Positions 26,562 to 35,753 of a DNA stretch of 64,000 nt are shown here, one piece after another. The notes beneath the pieces were generated by a model that worked only from the letters and a program-made list of their open reading frames with translations, did not search any database and was not told the DNA's origin. The stretch lies in assembly GCF_044542075.1 (NCBI RefSeq), contig NZ_JBITTU010000009.1, positions 91,919-155,918 of the forward strand, written 5' to 3'. The stretch comes from Leeuwenhoekiella sp044542075 (GTDB taxonomy: Bacteria; Bacteroidota; Bacteroidia; Flavobacteriales; Flavobacteriaceae). Positions within the stretch are counted from its first letter, which is position 1; each line of letters starts with the position of its first letter. The translations under genes and the position numbers were made by a program.

Positions 26562-28310
26562 TTACCAGTCAAAACGGTAAGTCGCCCCTGCCATCCCCTG
26601 TAATCCCTGTACCGGGTAATTAATATAACGCTGGTAATTGTTACCTAACGCATTGTTTACGCGTGCAAAGAACGAAAGTTGATCATTAAAGCGGTATCCT
26701 ACGTGTGCATTTGCATCAAAGAAACTTTCTAAAGTGACTTTAATAGGATTTGAACTAATCGCTGTAGTGCGCACATCTGTCTGATCAAAACGCTCACCTA
26801 CGTAGAATAGGGTAACTCCTGCAAACCAGTTTTTGTCGATCTGGTAGTCTGCAAAGAAAGAAGCTTTAAAGTCTGGCAAATTCCATGCTTCTTCTTCTAA
26901 CTCTGTTTCATAACTAAATAACTCTCCGTTAACACGCATTTTTAAATTGCTGTTTACGTCAAAGTTTAATTCTCCAAAAAGGGAAAGCGTACGCAAATCA
27001 TCATTTACTACTCCAAAGGAGTTTCCAAATTGATAGCCCGCTGCACCTACTGCATCTGCACTACCTACTGTTCTGGCATTATTTCTAAACAATAAACGAT
27101 TGTCTTGAGACAAGTAACTTGCACGCAAATTATAACTCATTGCACTGCTTAACTTCCCTTTTATACCTGCATACAAATCAAATTTCTGATCTGTAGGAGC
27201 TATTGAATCTAGTGTTGGCGATACAAACGGATTTTCTGAAGCTAGCTCCTGATAACTGTTTTGTTTTAAATCACCTTCTAAACCTCCATAAATAATAAAA
27301 TACTCATCTACCAGACGGTAAGATGCACGTACACTAGGATATACTTTAAGATCTGTTTTAGAAGCATCAGGATTAAAATCTGCAGCTACATTCACCCCTA
27401 AATCAAGTGTTAAGTCTTCTTTTAAAATTTGAATACTTGGGTTTCCGCTTACAATTAAATGGGTATAATCTGATTGTGGGTTGCTAGAATCTTCATTCTC
27501 AAAACTACCGTTTACGTAATCAAGTTTAAGGTCTAAGCTTAATTTTTGCTTAGCAATAGGCACCATAAATTCTGGTGCAACTACTGCACGTATTTCGCTA
27601 GATTTAAATGAGTCTCCAAAATAACCTACGCTTGCTGTTGCTGCTTCAAAGAATCCTTCATTAAATTCTATAGCACCACTTAAGCCGGCATTATAAAAGC
27701 TGTGTGTAGGATCTATATTTTGAACAATTGATTGCGTTTGTGCCACAAGCGGATCTAAACCGTACCAATTGTATAATTTGTGCCCCAGGTCTAAATCTGT
27801 ACGCCAGTTGAAATTGTTATTACGCGAGCTGTAATTCAAATTTAAATCGGTATCATAAAACTTATCGTCGAGTACCACATCTTCAATACCACCTTGCGAT
27901 GAATTGTGATTTAAATAAATACCGAAATTAGAATTACGGTCTATTTCAAAATTGGTGTACAATTCTGCCAAAGCACTGGTGTAGGTACCAAAACCTAACG
28001 TCACATAATTATCATACAACTTTACAGGCTTAGCCTTTTTTACCGCTGCCGCTTTACCTTTTGCAGGTGCAAAAGTAGAGGCTACCGGTACGCTAAAGAT
28101 CCCGTAAGTTACTTTCTTCTTAGCCGTATTCACCGAATCGTTTAAAGCCGGAGTCGCTTTTACTTTAAACGCATCACCTATTTCAGGAGTATAAGGCTTA
28201 ACTACATTTACAACTTCAGTTCCTAAATTATCTTTATCCTGTGCCTGTGCAAAACTTGCTGCTGCTAGTATAAAGCTTAAAGTGAAAATTGATTTTATAT
28301 TTTTAATCAT
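26562..28310 (-). CDS. TonB-receptor-like outer membrane beta-barrel protein without plug
   Basis: 582 residues. Signal peptide ends AQA with Gln24 next. The N-terminal segment has a conserved-looking NVVKPYTPEIGDAFKVKATP and a low-complexity Ala/Lys linker, then a large strand-rich barrel (SNFGIYLNHNSSQGG, YRLVDEYFIIYGG, FNDQLSFFARVNNALGNNYQ) and the end LQGMAGATYRFDW with a terminal aromatic. The C-terminal third resembles TonB-dependent receptor barrels, but there is no plug domain or TonB box. The gene lies 53 bases after a large TPR gene and likely shares its transcript. Function unknown; annotated in relatives as TonB-dependent receptor. Confidence 0.75.
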   Translation of the reverse strand: MIKNIKSIFTLSFILAAASFAQAQDKDNLGTEVVNVVKPYTPEIGDAFKVKATPALNDSVNTAKKKVTYGIFSVPVASTFAPAKGKAAAVKKAKPVKLYDNYVTLGFGTYTSALAELYTNFEIDRNSNFGIYLNHNSSQGGIEDVVLDDKFYDTDLNLNYSSRNNNFNWRTDLDLGHKLYNWYGLDPLVAQTQSIVQNIDPTHSFYNAGLSGAIEFNEGFFEAATASVGYFGDSFKSSEIRAVVAPEFMVPIAKQKLSLDLKLDYVNGSFENEDSSNPQSDYTHLIVSGNPSIQILKEDLTLDLGVNVAADFNPDASKTDLKVYPSVRASYRLVDEYFIIYGGLEGDLKQNSYQELASENPFVSPTLDSIAPTDQKFDLYAGIKGKLSSAMSYNLRASYLSQDNRLLFRNNARTVGSADAVGAAGYQFGNSFGVVNDDLRTLSLFGELNFDVNSNLKMRVNGELFSYETELEEEAWNLPDFKASFFADYQIDKNWFAGVTLFYVGERFDQTDVRTTAISSNPIKVTLESFFDANAHVGYRFNDQLSFFARVNNALGNNYQRYINYPVQGLQGMAGATYRFDW

Positions 28311-28363
28311 TGTTTGATTGTTCTAATTAAGTTGATTCAACAGATTTTTAATATTGCTGAAGT

Positions 28364-31300
28364 TTAATTTTCTCCTAAAGATGAATTGGTTTTAGACTCT
28401 GCTGCTTTGATGCGCTTTAGTTCTTGTTTCGCCTCTGCAACTACTTCAGGATAATCTGTAAAGTTTGTAATTACACTGTCTAAAATGTAAGTCGCCTGAT
28501 ATGCATCACCTAACTCGTAAAAGTTTTTAGACATTAACACCAGACCTTTTGCACCATACTCTTTGTAGCCGCTGTAATCTTTAGCCAGTTTTTGAACCTG
28601 TACATTAGAGCCCTTGAAGTCTGCTTTTTTGTTTTTAAAGAATGCATCGTAATACAAGGCTTCTGCAGCTAATTCTCCTGTTGCTATTTTTAAAACCTGA
28701 GCATAAGCCTCTGCCGCTCGACTCTCATTGTTCGTTTTCATCGCACTACGTGCAATAATTACCTGGGCATCACTTTTTACTTTATTATCAATTTTAGCAT
28801 TTGCTAAAACCTTCTCTGCATAAGAAACAGATTGCACGTAGTCTTTAAGTTCGTAATACGACTTCATCAAGTTGCTCTGTGCAAAAATGGTATTCTGTGG
28901 TATATCAGACTCATTCTCTAAACGCTGAAGCACAGGCACCGCAGCGGCGTAGTTACGCTCACTCAAATAAACCTGCCCTAAACGTGCTAACGCCTGCTCT
29001 GTAAACTCACTACGCTCTTTATCAATCACATACTTGTAATGCGGGATTGTTTTCGCAAACTCCTCTTTACCAAAGTACAACTGCCCCAGGTAAAAATGTG
29101 CTTCCATAGCACGTTGTCCGTTAGGATACTCTCTTAGATATTTTTCAAAATTCTGAATAGCAACAGGATTGTTACTGTTTACAAATTGTTTTTCCGCGGA
29201 AGAAAAAGCAGCATCATCTAATTCTGAATCTTCTACAGAAATATAATCAAGGCCATTTGCCCAACGACCGTATTCTTCTACTTGCCCGTTGTCTATGTAA
29301 ATCAACTTTGCAGAAGCAACTGCCTGAACCCCTTCTGGAGTTCCCGGAAAATCCTGAGCTACTTTTTTAAACAGTGCTAAAGCCTGCGGACTGCGACCGG
29401 TATTATCGTAAATAAGTGCTTTTTTAAGCTGCGCTTTTGCAGCAAACTTACTTTTTGGTATTTCACGTACCAGACGATCATAGGCTTCAATACCTTTATC
29501 ATTATTTCCCGTAGCTACGTAGGTATTACCTAATTCATATAAAGCATCATCACGGTAGCTCGATTTTGGAAACTGAGCCGTAAAACTGTTCAACGCCTCA
29601 ATCTTTTGAGGGTTACGATCTACAAAACCATAACTAATTGCTTTTTGAAAAGTTGCATAATCGCGATCACCTCCTGGCATCTCTATTGCCGAATTGTAAG
29701 CTTCCATAGCCGGCCAGTATTTACTGCTTATAAAGTAGCTATCTCCCAGACGCATAAACGCATCTACTTTACGCACATTGTCTGAAGCGCCAGACTTCGT
29801 ATAGCTTTCAAAATACTTTATCGCCTGATCATAGTTTTTCTTTTTGAAGTATGCATAACCTAAGTTGTAACCCAGGTCCTTATATTCTGGCAACGTACTC
29901 GCCGCATTGCTTTGCTCAAACTGCTTAAACGTTAGTAGTGCATCGTCTATGTTATTAAGCGTGTACTCACTTTCTGCCTTCCAGTATAATGCGCGTGCTG
30001 TAAAATTAGCAGTACGCGGGTCTTTAAGTGACTTTTCAAAATTTGCAATAGCTTCACTGTAGTTTCCGTCATTGTACAATTCGATTCCTCGGTAGAATGC
30101 TACTTTCTGGTAGGCTTCTTTATCTTGAAAATTTCTATTATTTTCAATCAGCGCCATAGCCCCTTCATAATTTTTAGAAGTAATGTAAGAATCAATCAAC
30201 AGCGATTCTAAAGTTTGACGTTCTGGTGTATTTGGGTAAGCTTCTAAGTAATTCCCTATTGCCTGTGGTGCCGGCTCATAAGCATTACCTATCTCATAAC
30301 TTAACTTAGCATAGTTTAAACCACTGTCTTCCTTAATTTTTGGCACAAAATCCATTTGATAGGCATTACGAAACGCATTAAGCGCTTCTTGCTTACGGTT
30401 TGTTTGTAAATAGGCATCGGCAAGGTGATAATATGCATTTTGAGCTACACTATCTTTACCATCTACAATTTTATTAAACTCACCTATAGCACTTTCAAAA
30501 TCACCTTGTTTAAAATACGCGTAACCTAACTGGTAGTAGTCTGTATTTGACCAGCGACCGCGTTTTCCTTTATATTCTTTTAAATAGGGAAGAGCTTCTG
30601 AAAAATTACCCAGATTAAAATAACTCTCTCCTATTATTTTATTTAATTCTGAAGCATCTAAGCGAGTTGCGCTAGGCAATTGCTCTTTAGCTAATTGTAT
30701 AGCTTCCTCAAAATTTCCTTTTTTAAAGTTTAAATCGGCTTTAAAATAACTCAGATCTTCTCGAACGCCTTCTTCTGCTTCTACTTCTTCAAATAGCTGA
30801 CTTGCTTCTTCATAATCATCGTTTTCATAAGCCATAAACCCTTCGTAGTACTTGGCTTGCGGTCCGTATTTTTCTGAGTTGCGTACGCGTCTAAAGTATT
30901 CTTTAGCCTCTTCAGGACTGTTTGTTTTTAAATGAACATAGCCCATATTAAAGTTAAAACGCTCCAGTTCTAAATAACTCAAGCGGTCTAAATCTACCTG
31001 CTCATACCAGCGTTTTGATGCTGCGTACTTACCGTTTTCAAAATAATATTCTGCTACATCGTAGTACGCCGCATTTCGTTTTGTGCTTGTGGGGTAGGTT
31101 TCTACAAACTTTTCCATAGAAGCATCTGCACCACTCTGATTGAGTCGTACTGCAGCATTAGCGATATAATACGCACAATCTCCTTCTATCGTAGGGTCTG
31201 TAGTTTCCTGCTTAATTTCTCCAAAAAGAGCCTGAGCAGCCAGATATTGTTTACTGTTGTATAAGGTAAGTGCCTTATTGTATTTTGCAAGCTCATTTGT

Positions 31301-31381
31301 AAAAGCCTCAGACTGCTGTGCAGTAACTGCGGGCAACGTAACCAGCGTTATTAGTGCCAGAAGTACATATTTCTTCATCAT
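28364..31381 (-). CDS. Large tetratricopeptide-repeat envelope protein
   Basis: 1005 residues from ATG at 31381 (two adjacent ATG codons; an upstream ATG at 31405 is less likely). The signal peptide ends VTA with Gln20 after it. The rest is a solenoid of around 25 TPR or Sel1-like helical repeats with many YFxxGxYxxA-type motifs (ALFGEIKQETTDPTIEG, YELGNTYVATGNNDKGIEAYD, YLGQLYFGKEEFAKTIPHY). Such proteins are protein-protein scaffolds. The pair with the downstream barrel suggests a periplasmic solenoid acting on an outer membrane protein. No enzymatic motif. Confidence 0.82.
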   Translation of the reverse strand: MMKKYVLLALITLVTLPAVTAQQSEAFTNELAKYNKALTLYNSKQYLAAQALFGEIKQETTDPTIEGDCAYYIANAAVRLNQSGADASMEKFVETYPTSTKRNAAYYDVAEYYFENGKYAASKRWYEQVDLDRLSYLELERFNFNMGYVHLKTNSPEEAKEYFRRVRNSEKYGPQAKYYEGFMAYENDDYEEASQLFEEVEAEEGVREDLSYFKADLNFKKGNFEEAIQLAKEQLPSATRLDASELNKIIGESYFNLGNFSEALPYLKEYKGKRGRWSNTDYYQLGYAYFKQGDFESAIGEFNKIVDGKDSVAQNAYYHLADAYLQTNRKQEALNAFRNAYQMDFVPKIKEDSGLNYAKLSYEIGNAYEPAPQAIGNYLEAYPNTPERQTLESLLIDSYITSKNYEGAMALIENNRNFQDKEAYQKVAFYRGIELYNDGNYSEAIANFEKSLKDPRTANFTARALYWKAESEYTLNNIDDALLTFKQFEQSNAASTLPEYKDLGYNLGYAYFKKKNYDQAIKYFESYTKSGASDNVRKVDAFMRLGDSYFISSKYWPAMEAYNSAIEMPGGDRDYATFQKAISYGFVDRNPQKIEALNSFTAQFPKSSYRDDALYELGNTYVATGNNDKGIEAYDRLVREIPKSKFAAKAQLKKALIYDNTGRSPQALALFKKVAQDFPGTPEGVQAVASAKLIYIDNGQVEEYGRWANGLDYISVEDSELDDAAFSSAEKQFVNSNNPVAIQNFEKYLREYPNGQRAMEAHFYLGQLYFGKEEFAKTIPHYKYVIDKERSEFTEQALARLGQVYLSERNYAAAVPVLQRLENESDIPQNTIFAQSNLMKSYYELKDYVQSVSYAEKVLANAKIDNKVKSDAQVIIARSAMKTNNESRAAEAYAQVLKIATGELAAEALYYDAFFKNKKADFKGSNVQVQKLAKDYSGYKEYGAKGLVLMSKNFYELGDAYQATYILDSVITNFTDYPEVVAEAKQELKRIKAAESKTNSSLGEN

Positions 31382-31726
31382 AAAAATGGTTGTGTTTAAA
31401 TTCAATTAGTAGCGATTCTTCAGCGTTAGCTAAACTAAATGACTACTACCAGTAACGCTACAAAACTAGGATAATTATATCTAGAGTACAGTTCTTCAAA
31501 AGAACTTTAAACGCTTATTTTAAACGAGTTTTCAACAAGGCTTTGACGTGCGGGGCCTGCAATCAAATCAAATAGTTATTGTACTTTTGATTTCGGTTTT
31601 AAAAATGGCGGCATATAAGTCTTATGATCAATGTCTCTTTAAAAACTGAATTAAATCAGCCAACGAGTAACGGCAGATTTTTAGCAGTTAATCACCACAC
31701 TGTGTGGGTTTTATTTATTTTGTTTT
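31382..31726. other. Divergent intergenic region, TPR gene and ftsE
   Basis: 345 bases. Two TAnnTTTG-type matches are seen, TAGTTTTG on the minus strand (31461-31468) facing the TPR gene and TACTTTTG (31582-31589) facing ftsE; neither has a clear -33 TTTG at the standard spacing. A GC-richer stretch (GTGCGGGGCCTGC) is at about 31549-31561. Confidence 0.4.
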
Positions 31727-32410
31727 ATGTCAACACCGGTTCTGCAACTTAAAAATGCATCTATTTTTCAGCGTGAAAGTCTTATTCTTTCAGATATAAG
31801 TCTTTCAATAAATAAAGGTGAGTTTGTGTATCTCATAGGTAAAACAGGAAGTGGTAAGAGTAGTTTTATGAAAACGCTTTATGGTGATTTGCCTTTGCAA
31901 CAAGGTGAAGGCACTATAGTAGATTTTGATTTAGTTACCTTAAAAGAGAAGCAAATTCCTTTTTTACGCCGAAAACTTGGCGTTGTCTTTCAGGATTTTA
32001 AATTACTAAATGATCGTACCGTAAAAGAAAACCTAAAGTTTATTTTAAAAGCAACCGGCTGGAAAATTCAGGCAGATATGGATACTAAGATTGATGAAGT
32101 CTTAGATAAAGTAGGTATGAAAACTAAAGGTTTTAAATACCCCTACCAGCTATCTGGTGGTGAGCAACAACGTGTAGCAATTGCCCGTGCTTTGCTCAAC
32201 GACCCTGAGCTTATTTTAGCAGATGAGCCTACCGGAAATCTTGACCCGCAAACTTCTGTTGAAGTTATGGGCGTATTACAGGAAATCAACAAAAATGGCA
32301 ATACCATTTTAATGGCTACTCACGATTATGCATTGCTTTTAAAATACCCTTCAAAAACCCTTAAATGCGACGGAAATAAAATCTTCGAAGTCGTACAAAA
32401 GACCATTTAA
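31727..32410 (+). CDS. ftsE: Cell division ATP-binding protein FtsE
   Basis: 227 residues, an ABC ATPase: Walker A GKTGSGKSS at about 38-46, Q-loop VVFQDFKLL, signature LSGGEQQRV, Walker B LILADEPTGNLDP, His switch MATHDY. The N-terminal half and RTVKENLKF are typical FtsE. It partners the membrane protein FtsX to control peptidoglycan hydrolases at the septum. ftsX is not next to it here; a glycosyltransferase starts 15 bases downstream. Confidence 0.88.
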   Translation: MSTPVLQLKNASIFQRESLILSDISLSINKGEFVYLIGKTGSGKSSFMKTLYGDLPLQQGEGTIVDFDLVTLKEKQIPFLRRKLGVVFQDFKLLNDRTVKENLKFILKATGWKIQADMDTKIDEVLDKVGMKTKGFKYPYQLSGGEQQRVAIARALLNDPELILADEPTGNLDPQTSVEVMGVLQEINKNGNTILMATHDYALLLKYPSKTLKCDGNKIFEVVQKTI

Positions 32411-32425
32411 GTTTAACTTGTAGGT

Positions 32426-33316
32426 ATGTTATCTATTCTCATACCGGTTTTTAATACTGATGTTTCAGAATTGGTTTTCAGCATTCGTAATATGGCTAAA
32501 ACCTTAAATCTCGTATACGAAATACGGGTGGCAGATGATGCATCTACAGATTTTCAGACACGCTCTAAAAATCAGTTTTTAATAGGTCTTCAACATTGTA
32601 CCCATACGCAGTTTGAGATCAATAGAGGTAGAACCGCTACCAGTCAATTTCTTGCAGAAGAGGCGCGTTATAACTGGCTTCTTTTTTTAGATGCAGATGT
32701 AATGCCGGTTAACTCATATTTTCTTGAAAAAATACTTTCAAACCTTCAGAACGCTCAGGTTATTTTTGGGGGTATCGCATATGCTGAAAAAATCCCTGAG
32801 AAGAATCAAATGCTGCGATGGGTTTATGGTAAAAACCGCGAAAGCCGGTTAAAAAACGAACGTGAATTAAATCCCTATAAATCTATCACCGCAGCGGGAT
32901 TAGCAATTACTAAAAATCTTTATCTGGATTTAAAGATTCCTCTCACTAATTTGTATGGGTTAGACATTTACCTAACCTACCAATTAAAAAAACTTAAGGC
33001 AGTTGTTTTGCATCTTGAAAACCCGGTGATGCATTTAGGACTTGAAGATTCTGAATCATATCTTCAAAAAACCTATGAAGGTTTGCAAACTTTAGTCTAT
33101 TTGCAGCGTCACGATCTTATTGCAGAAGATTACAGACCCTTACAGCAAATCGCACTCAAAATGCAAAAAACAGGTGTTGCTAACGGCTATATAAAATTGT
33201 TCCATCGCATTCAAAAGCAGGTGGTAAAAAACTTACTTTCTACAAAACCCTCGTTAAAACTCTTTGATGCCTATCGGTTGTATTATTTTCTTAAAATCAC
33301 GAAAGAAGATGCCTAA
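32426..33316 (+). CDS. Glycosyltransferase family 2
   Basis: 296 residues. GT-A fold: MLSILIPVFNTD, ADDASTDFQT for nucleotide binding, and the DxD motif LFLDADVMPV near residue 92-95; FGGIAY and YGLDIYLTYQLKK follow. Transfers a sugar from a nucleotide donor to a lipid-linked glycan. First sugar transferase of the surface polysaccharide locus; 15 bases after ftsE and overlapping the next gene by 8 bases. Confidence 0.85.
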   Translation: MLSILIPVFNTDVSELVFSIRNMAKTLNLVYEIRVADDASTDFQTRSKNQFLIGLQHCTHTQFEINRGRTATSQFLAEEARYNWLLFLDADVMPVNSYFLEKILSNLQNAQVIFGGIAYAEKIPEKNQMLRWVYGKNRESRLKNERELNPYKSITAAGLAITKNLYLDLKIPLTNLYGLDIYLTYQLKKLKAVVLHLENPVMHLGLEDSESYLQKTYEGLQTLVYLQRHDLIAEDYRPLQQIALKMQKTGVANGYIKLFHRIQKQVVKNLLSTKPSLKLFDAYRLYYFLKITKEDA

Positions 33317-34241
33317 AATCACTGTCGTCATACCGCTATATAACAAGGCAAATTTCATTAAAGAAACCTTACAATCTGTGTATGCTCAAAACTTTACAGA
33401 TTATGAAGTAGTGGTTATTAATGACGGGAGTACCGATGGAAGTGAGCATCACGTATTAAGTCTTAAAAATGAAAAAACAAAACTTATAAATCAGCCTAAT
33501 AACGGGCTTTCGAATGCCAGAAATACCGGAATAGGCCACGCTTCGGGTAGAGTAATTTGTCTTCTTGATGCAGATGATGTATGGCTTCCCAATCATCTTC
33601 AAAAGATTGCCAATCTCGTTGATTCCTATCCTGAAGCTCAGCTTTACGGCACTGCTTATAGTGAATTATTGCCTAACGGATTACTCATAAAACCAAAAAC
33701 AAACACAAGCTTTAAAAAAACTACTCTTCTCATTGAAAATTATTTTAAAACAAGTGCACAACAGCCGTTTATTACTCCCAGCAGCTTCGGTTTTAAAAAA
33801 GAAATCATACAGCATATAGGCGGCTTTGATCCAACAATAACCTATGCTGAGGATACCGATTTTTTTATACGTGCAAACCTAAACTACAAATTGGCTTTTG
33901 ACACTACTACTAGTTGTCACTATAGATACGAAAGTGAAAATCAAATTACGCGTAGTAAATTGAGTTTTAGAAAACAACCAGATTATGCTAAGTATCTTTT
34001 AGAAAACGCGCATAATGAGTCTTTAAAAAAGTTTATTAATCTTAATTATTATTACATCTGTAATTATTATAAGGCAGAAGGAGCCACAGAAGCCTTTACA
34101 GAAATGAGGAAAAATGTGGATACCGACTTATTAAATAGTAAGCAACGATTTTTATTAAACGCACCTACCGCAATACTTAACGGCCTACACTATTTTAAAC
34201 AGAAAATGCTTTTAAAAGGAAAGCGACTTACGACTTTTTAA
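33309..34241 (+). CDS. Glycosyltransferase family 2
   Basis: 310 residues from the ATG at 33309, which overlaps the last codons of the previous gene; an upstream start at 33264 lies inside that gene and encodes a non-fitting leader. N-terminal VVIPLYNKANFIKETLQSV, then INDGSTDGS and the DxD LLDADDVWLP; YAEDTDFFIRANLNY supplies the catalytic acidic region. The C-terminal third is helical. Ends 14 bases into the convergent FdtA-like gene. Confidence 0.9.
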   Translation: MPKITVVIPLYNKANFIKETLQSVYAQNFTDYEVVVINDGSTDGSEHHVLSLKNEKTKLINQPNNGLSNARNTGIGHASGRVICLLDADDVWLPNHLQKIANLVDSYPEAQLYGTAYSELLPNGLLIKPKTNTSFKKTTLLIENYFKTSAQQPFITPSSFGFKKEIIQHIGGFDPTITYAEDTDFFIRANLNYKLAFDTTTSCHYRYESENQITRSKLSFRKQPDYAKYLLENAHNESLKKFINLNYYYICNYYKAEGATEAFTEMRKNVDTDLLNSKQRFLLNAPTAILNGLHYFKQKMLLKGKRLTTF

Positions 34242-34626
34242 AAGCGACAAAATCATCATAGTCTCGTATATAATCGTCTTCTTCAAAAGCTTCTTCTGCT
34301 GCAACCAGGCAAATACCAGCACTTGAAAAATTATCAAGCTCACGCCAATATCCATTAGGGATCAGCAAACCTTCATTAGGTTTATTCAACGTAAAAACTT
34401 CTTCACCTAAGCCCGTTTTTATAAGCACATCAAAACTTCCTGATAGCGCAATTAGAAATTCACTCTGTTTACGGTGTGCATGGCCGCCACGCGAAGCGCC
34501 ACTAGGCACATCATATAAATAATAAACCCTTTTAAATTTAAAAGGGAGCGAATCTTGTTCTATTACCGAAAGATTTCCTCGTTGATCCTCTATCTTAGGT
34601 AATGCTATGCGTCTGGGAATATTCAT
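34228..34626 (-). CDS. FdtA-like sugar 3,4-ketoisomerase (WxcM/cupin type)
   Basis: 132 residues, a single small cupin. DQRGNLSVIE and YYLYDVPSGASRGGHAHRKQSEFLIALSG match dTDP-4-keto-6-deoxyglucose 3,4-ketoisomerases (FdtA/QdtA): the active-site histidines are in GGHAHR. It isomerises dTDP-4-keto-6-deoxyglucose to the 3-keto form, used to make 3-amino-3,6-dideoxy sugars. The partner aminotransferase is the DegT gene at 39163-40263. It overlaps the convergent glycosyltransferase by 14 bases and the upstream GT4 by 32. Confidence 0.86.
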   Translation of the reverse strand: MNIPRRIALPKIEDQRGNLSVIEQDSLPFKFKRVYYLYDVPSGASRGGHAHRKQSEFLIALSGSFDVLIKTGLGEEVFTLNKPNEGLLIPNGYWRELDNFSSAGICLVAAEEAFEEDDYIRDYDDFVAFKKS

Positions 34627-35716
34627 AAATGCGTTCCAAATAATTTTGCCAGTCTGTACTAATTACTGAAGTGTCAAATTTACGAATACTAGCTCGGGCA
34701 GCAGCCTTAAATTTAAGTCTAAGTTCGGTGTTTAAGGCTAATTCATTCATGGCCTTAGTTAAGCCTTTAAAATCTTGATACGGTACGAGAACGCCGTTAC
34801 TGCCATCTAAAATTTCAGCGGGACCGGTAGGACAGTTGGTCGCAATTACAGGAGTTTGACACGCCAGACTTTCAAGAATAACTCTGGGAAATCCCTCGTA
34901 GTTACTGCACAAAACCGAAAAAAGCGCATTGGCTACATAATTTTCAGGATGTTTTACAAAGCCTTTAAAATGCACACGATGTTGTAAATGTTTCCTTGCC
35001 ACCAGTGCTTTTAAAGTTTCAAGCATTTCGCCCTGTCCGAGAATCAACAGATCTATATTATGTTTGGGCAATATACTTTCTGCATACGCTTCGATTAATT
35101 TGTCAAATTGCTTAACACCCCGTTCTAATCTTCCAGAAGCAATAATATATGTATTTTGAATACCTTCTGGCAAATCATAATAATCTGCGTAAGATGCTAA
35201 CGAAATAGAATTAGGTATAACTTCAATATGTTGAAGCTTGTAGCATTTTCCTAGCTCTAATCTTGTTGAATGACTGAGTACATTTATAAAGCTATTCTTA
35301 AAAAACCATTTGTTGAGCGTTTTATTTTTTGGAAAGTAATACGCTACGTGAGAACTGCGTACCATATAAACCGGAAGACTCGTTTTGTAAAGAAACTTTC
35401 TAATTACAATTTCCTTTATAATTGAGTTGCGCATTCTAAAATCAAGCACCACCTGAATCTGATGCTGTTTCAGGTAGTTTTTAAAATAGAGGAACCTTTT
35501 TAATTTATTAAAGGGATCATTACCGGTATTCTTCAATAATCCAAGATTAAGCAACTTCCCCTTATAGGCATACCCTACTGCATCTGTAATTGTGCAAAGA
35601 TGCACCTCATAGCCTAAATCTGTAAGTTCTATTGAGAGTAACGCCGCAGATCGCTCTGCACCGCCTCCAGCCAGTGACTCGGTTAGAATACCTATATTTT
35701 TAAGCTTTGATTTCAG
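34595..35716 (-). CDS. Glycosyltransferase family 4, probable CTG start
   Basis: The frame extends upstream of the GTG at 35605: in-frame codons encode NIGILTESLAGGGAERS, the N-terminal GT-B glycine loop of GT4 enzymes, then VHLCT. No ATG, GTG or TTG exists between an in-frame TGA and that motif; CTG at 35714-35716 (MKSKLKNIGIL) is the best candidate start. 373 residues in that case. The C-terminal Rossmann half has ASGRLERGVKQFDKLIEAYA and ESLACQTPVIATNCPTG, the donor-binding E-x7-E. Adds a hexose to the glycan. Only 37 bases separate it from the divergent next gene. Confidence 0.8.
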   Translation of the reverse strand: MKSKLKNIGILTESLAGGGAERSAALLSIELTDLGYEVHLCTITDAVGYAYKGKLLNLGLLKNTGNDPFNKLKRFLYFKNYLKQHQIQVVLDFRMRNSIIKEIVIRKFLYKTSLPVYMVRSSHVAYYFPKNKTLNKWFFKNSFINVLSHSTRLELGKCYKLQHIEVIPNSISLASYADYYDLPEGIQNTYIIASGRLERGVKQFDKLIEAYAESILPKHNIDLLILGQGEMLETLKALVARKHLQHRVHFKGFVKHPENYVANALFSVLCSNYEGFPRVILESLACQTPVIATNCPTGPAEILDGSNGVLVPYQDFKGLTKAMNELALNTELRLKFKAAARASIRKFDTSVISTDWQNYLERIYEYSQTHSIT

Positions 35717-35753
35717 AGAATGTGTATCTTTTCAAGCTAAAGTAACGCAAATT

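Noticed and set aside
34228..34241. Overlap of convergent genes as a sign of misannotation
   Set aside because: Both products end in complete, plausible domains, so the overlap reflects compact packing.
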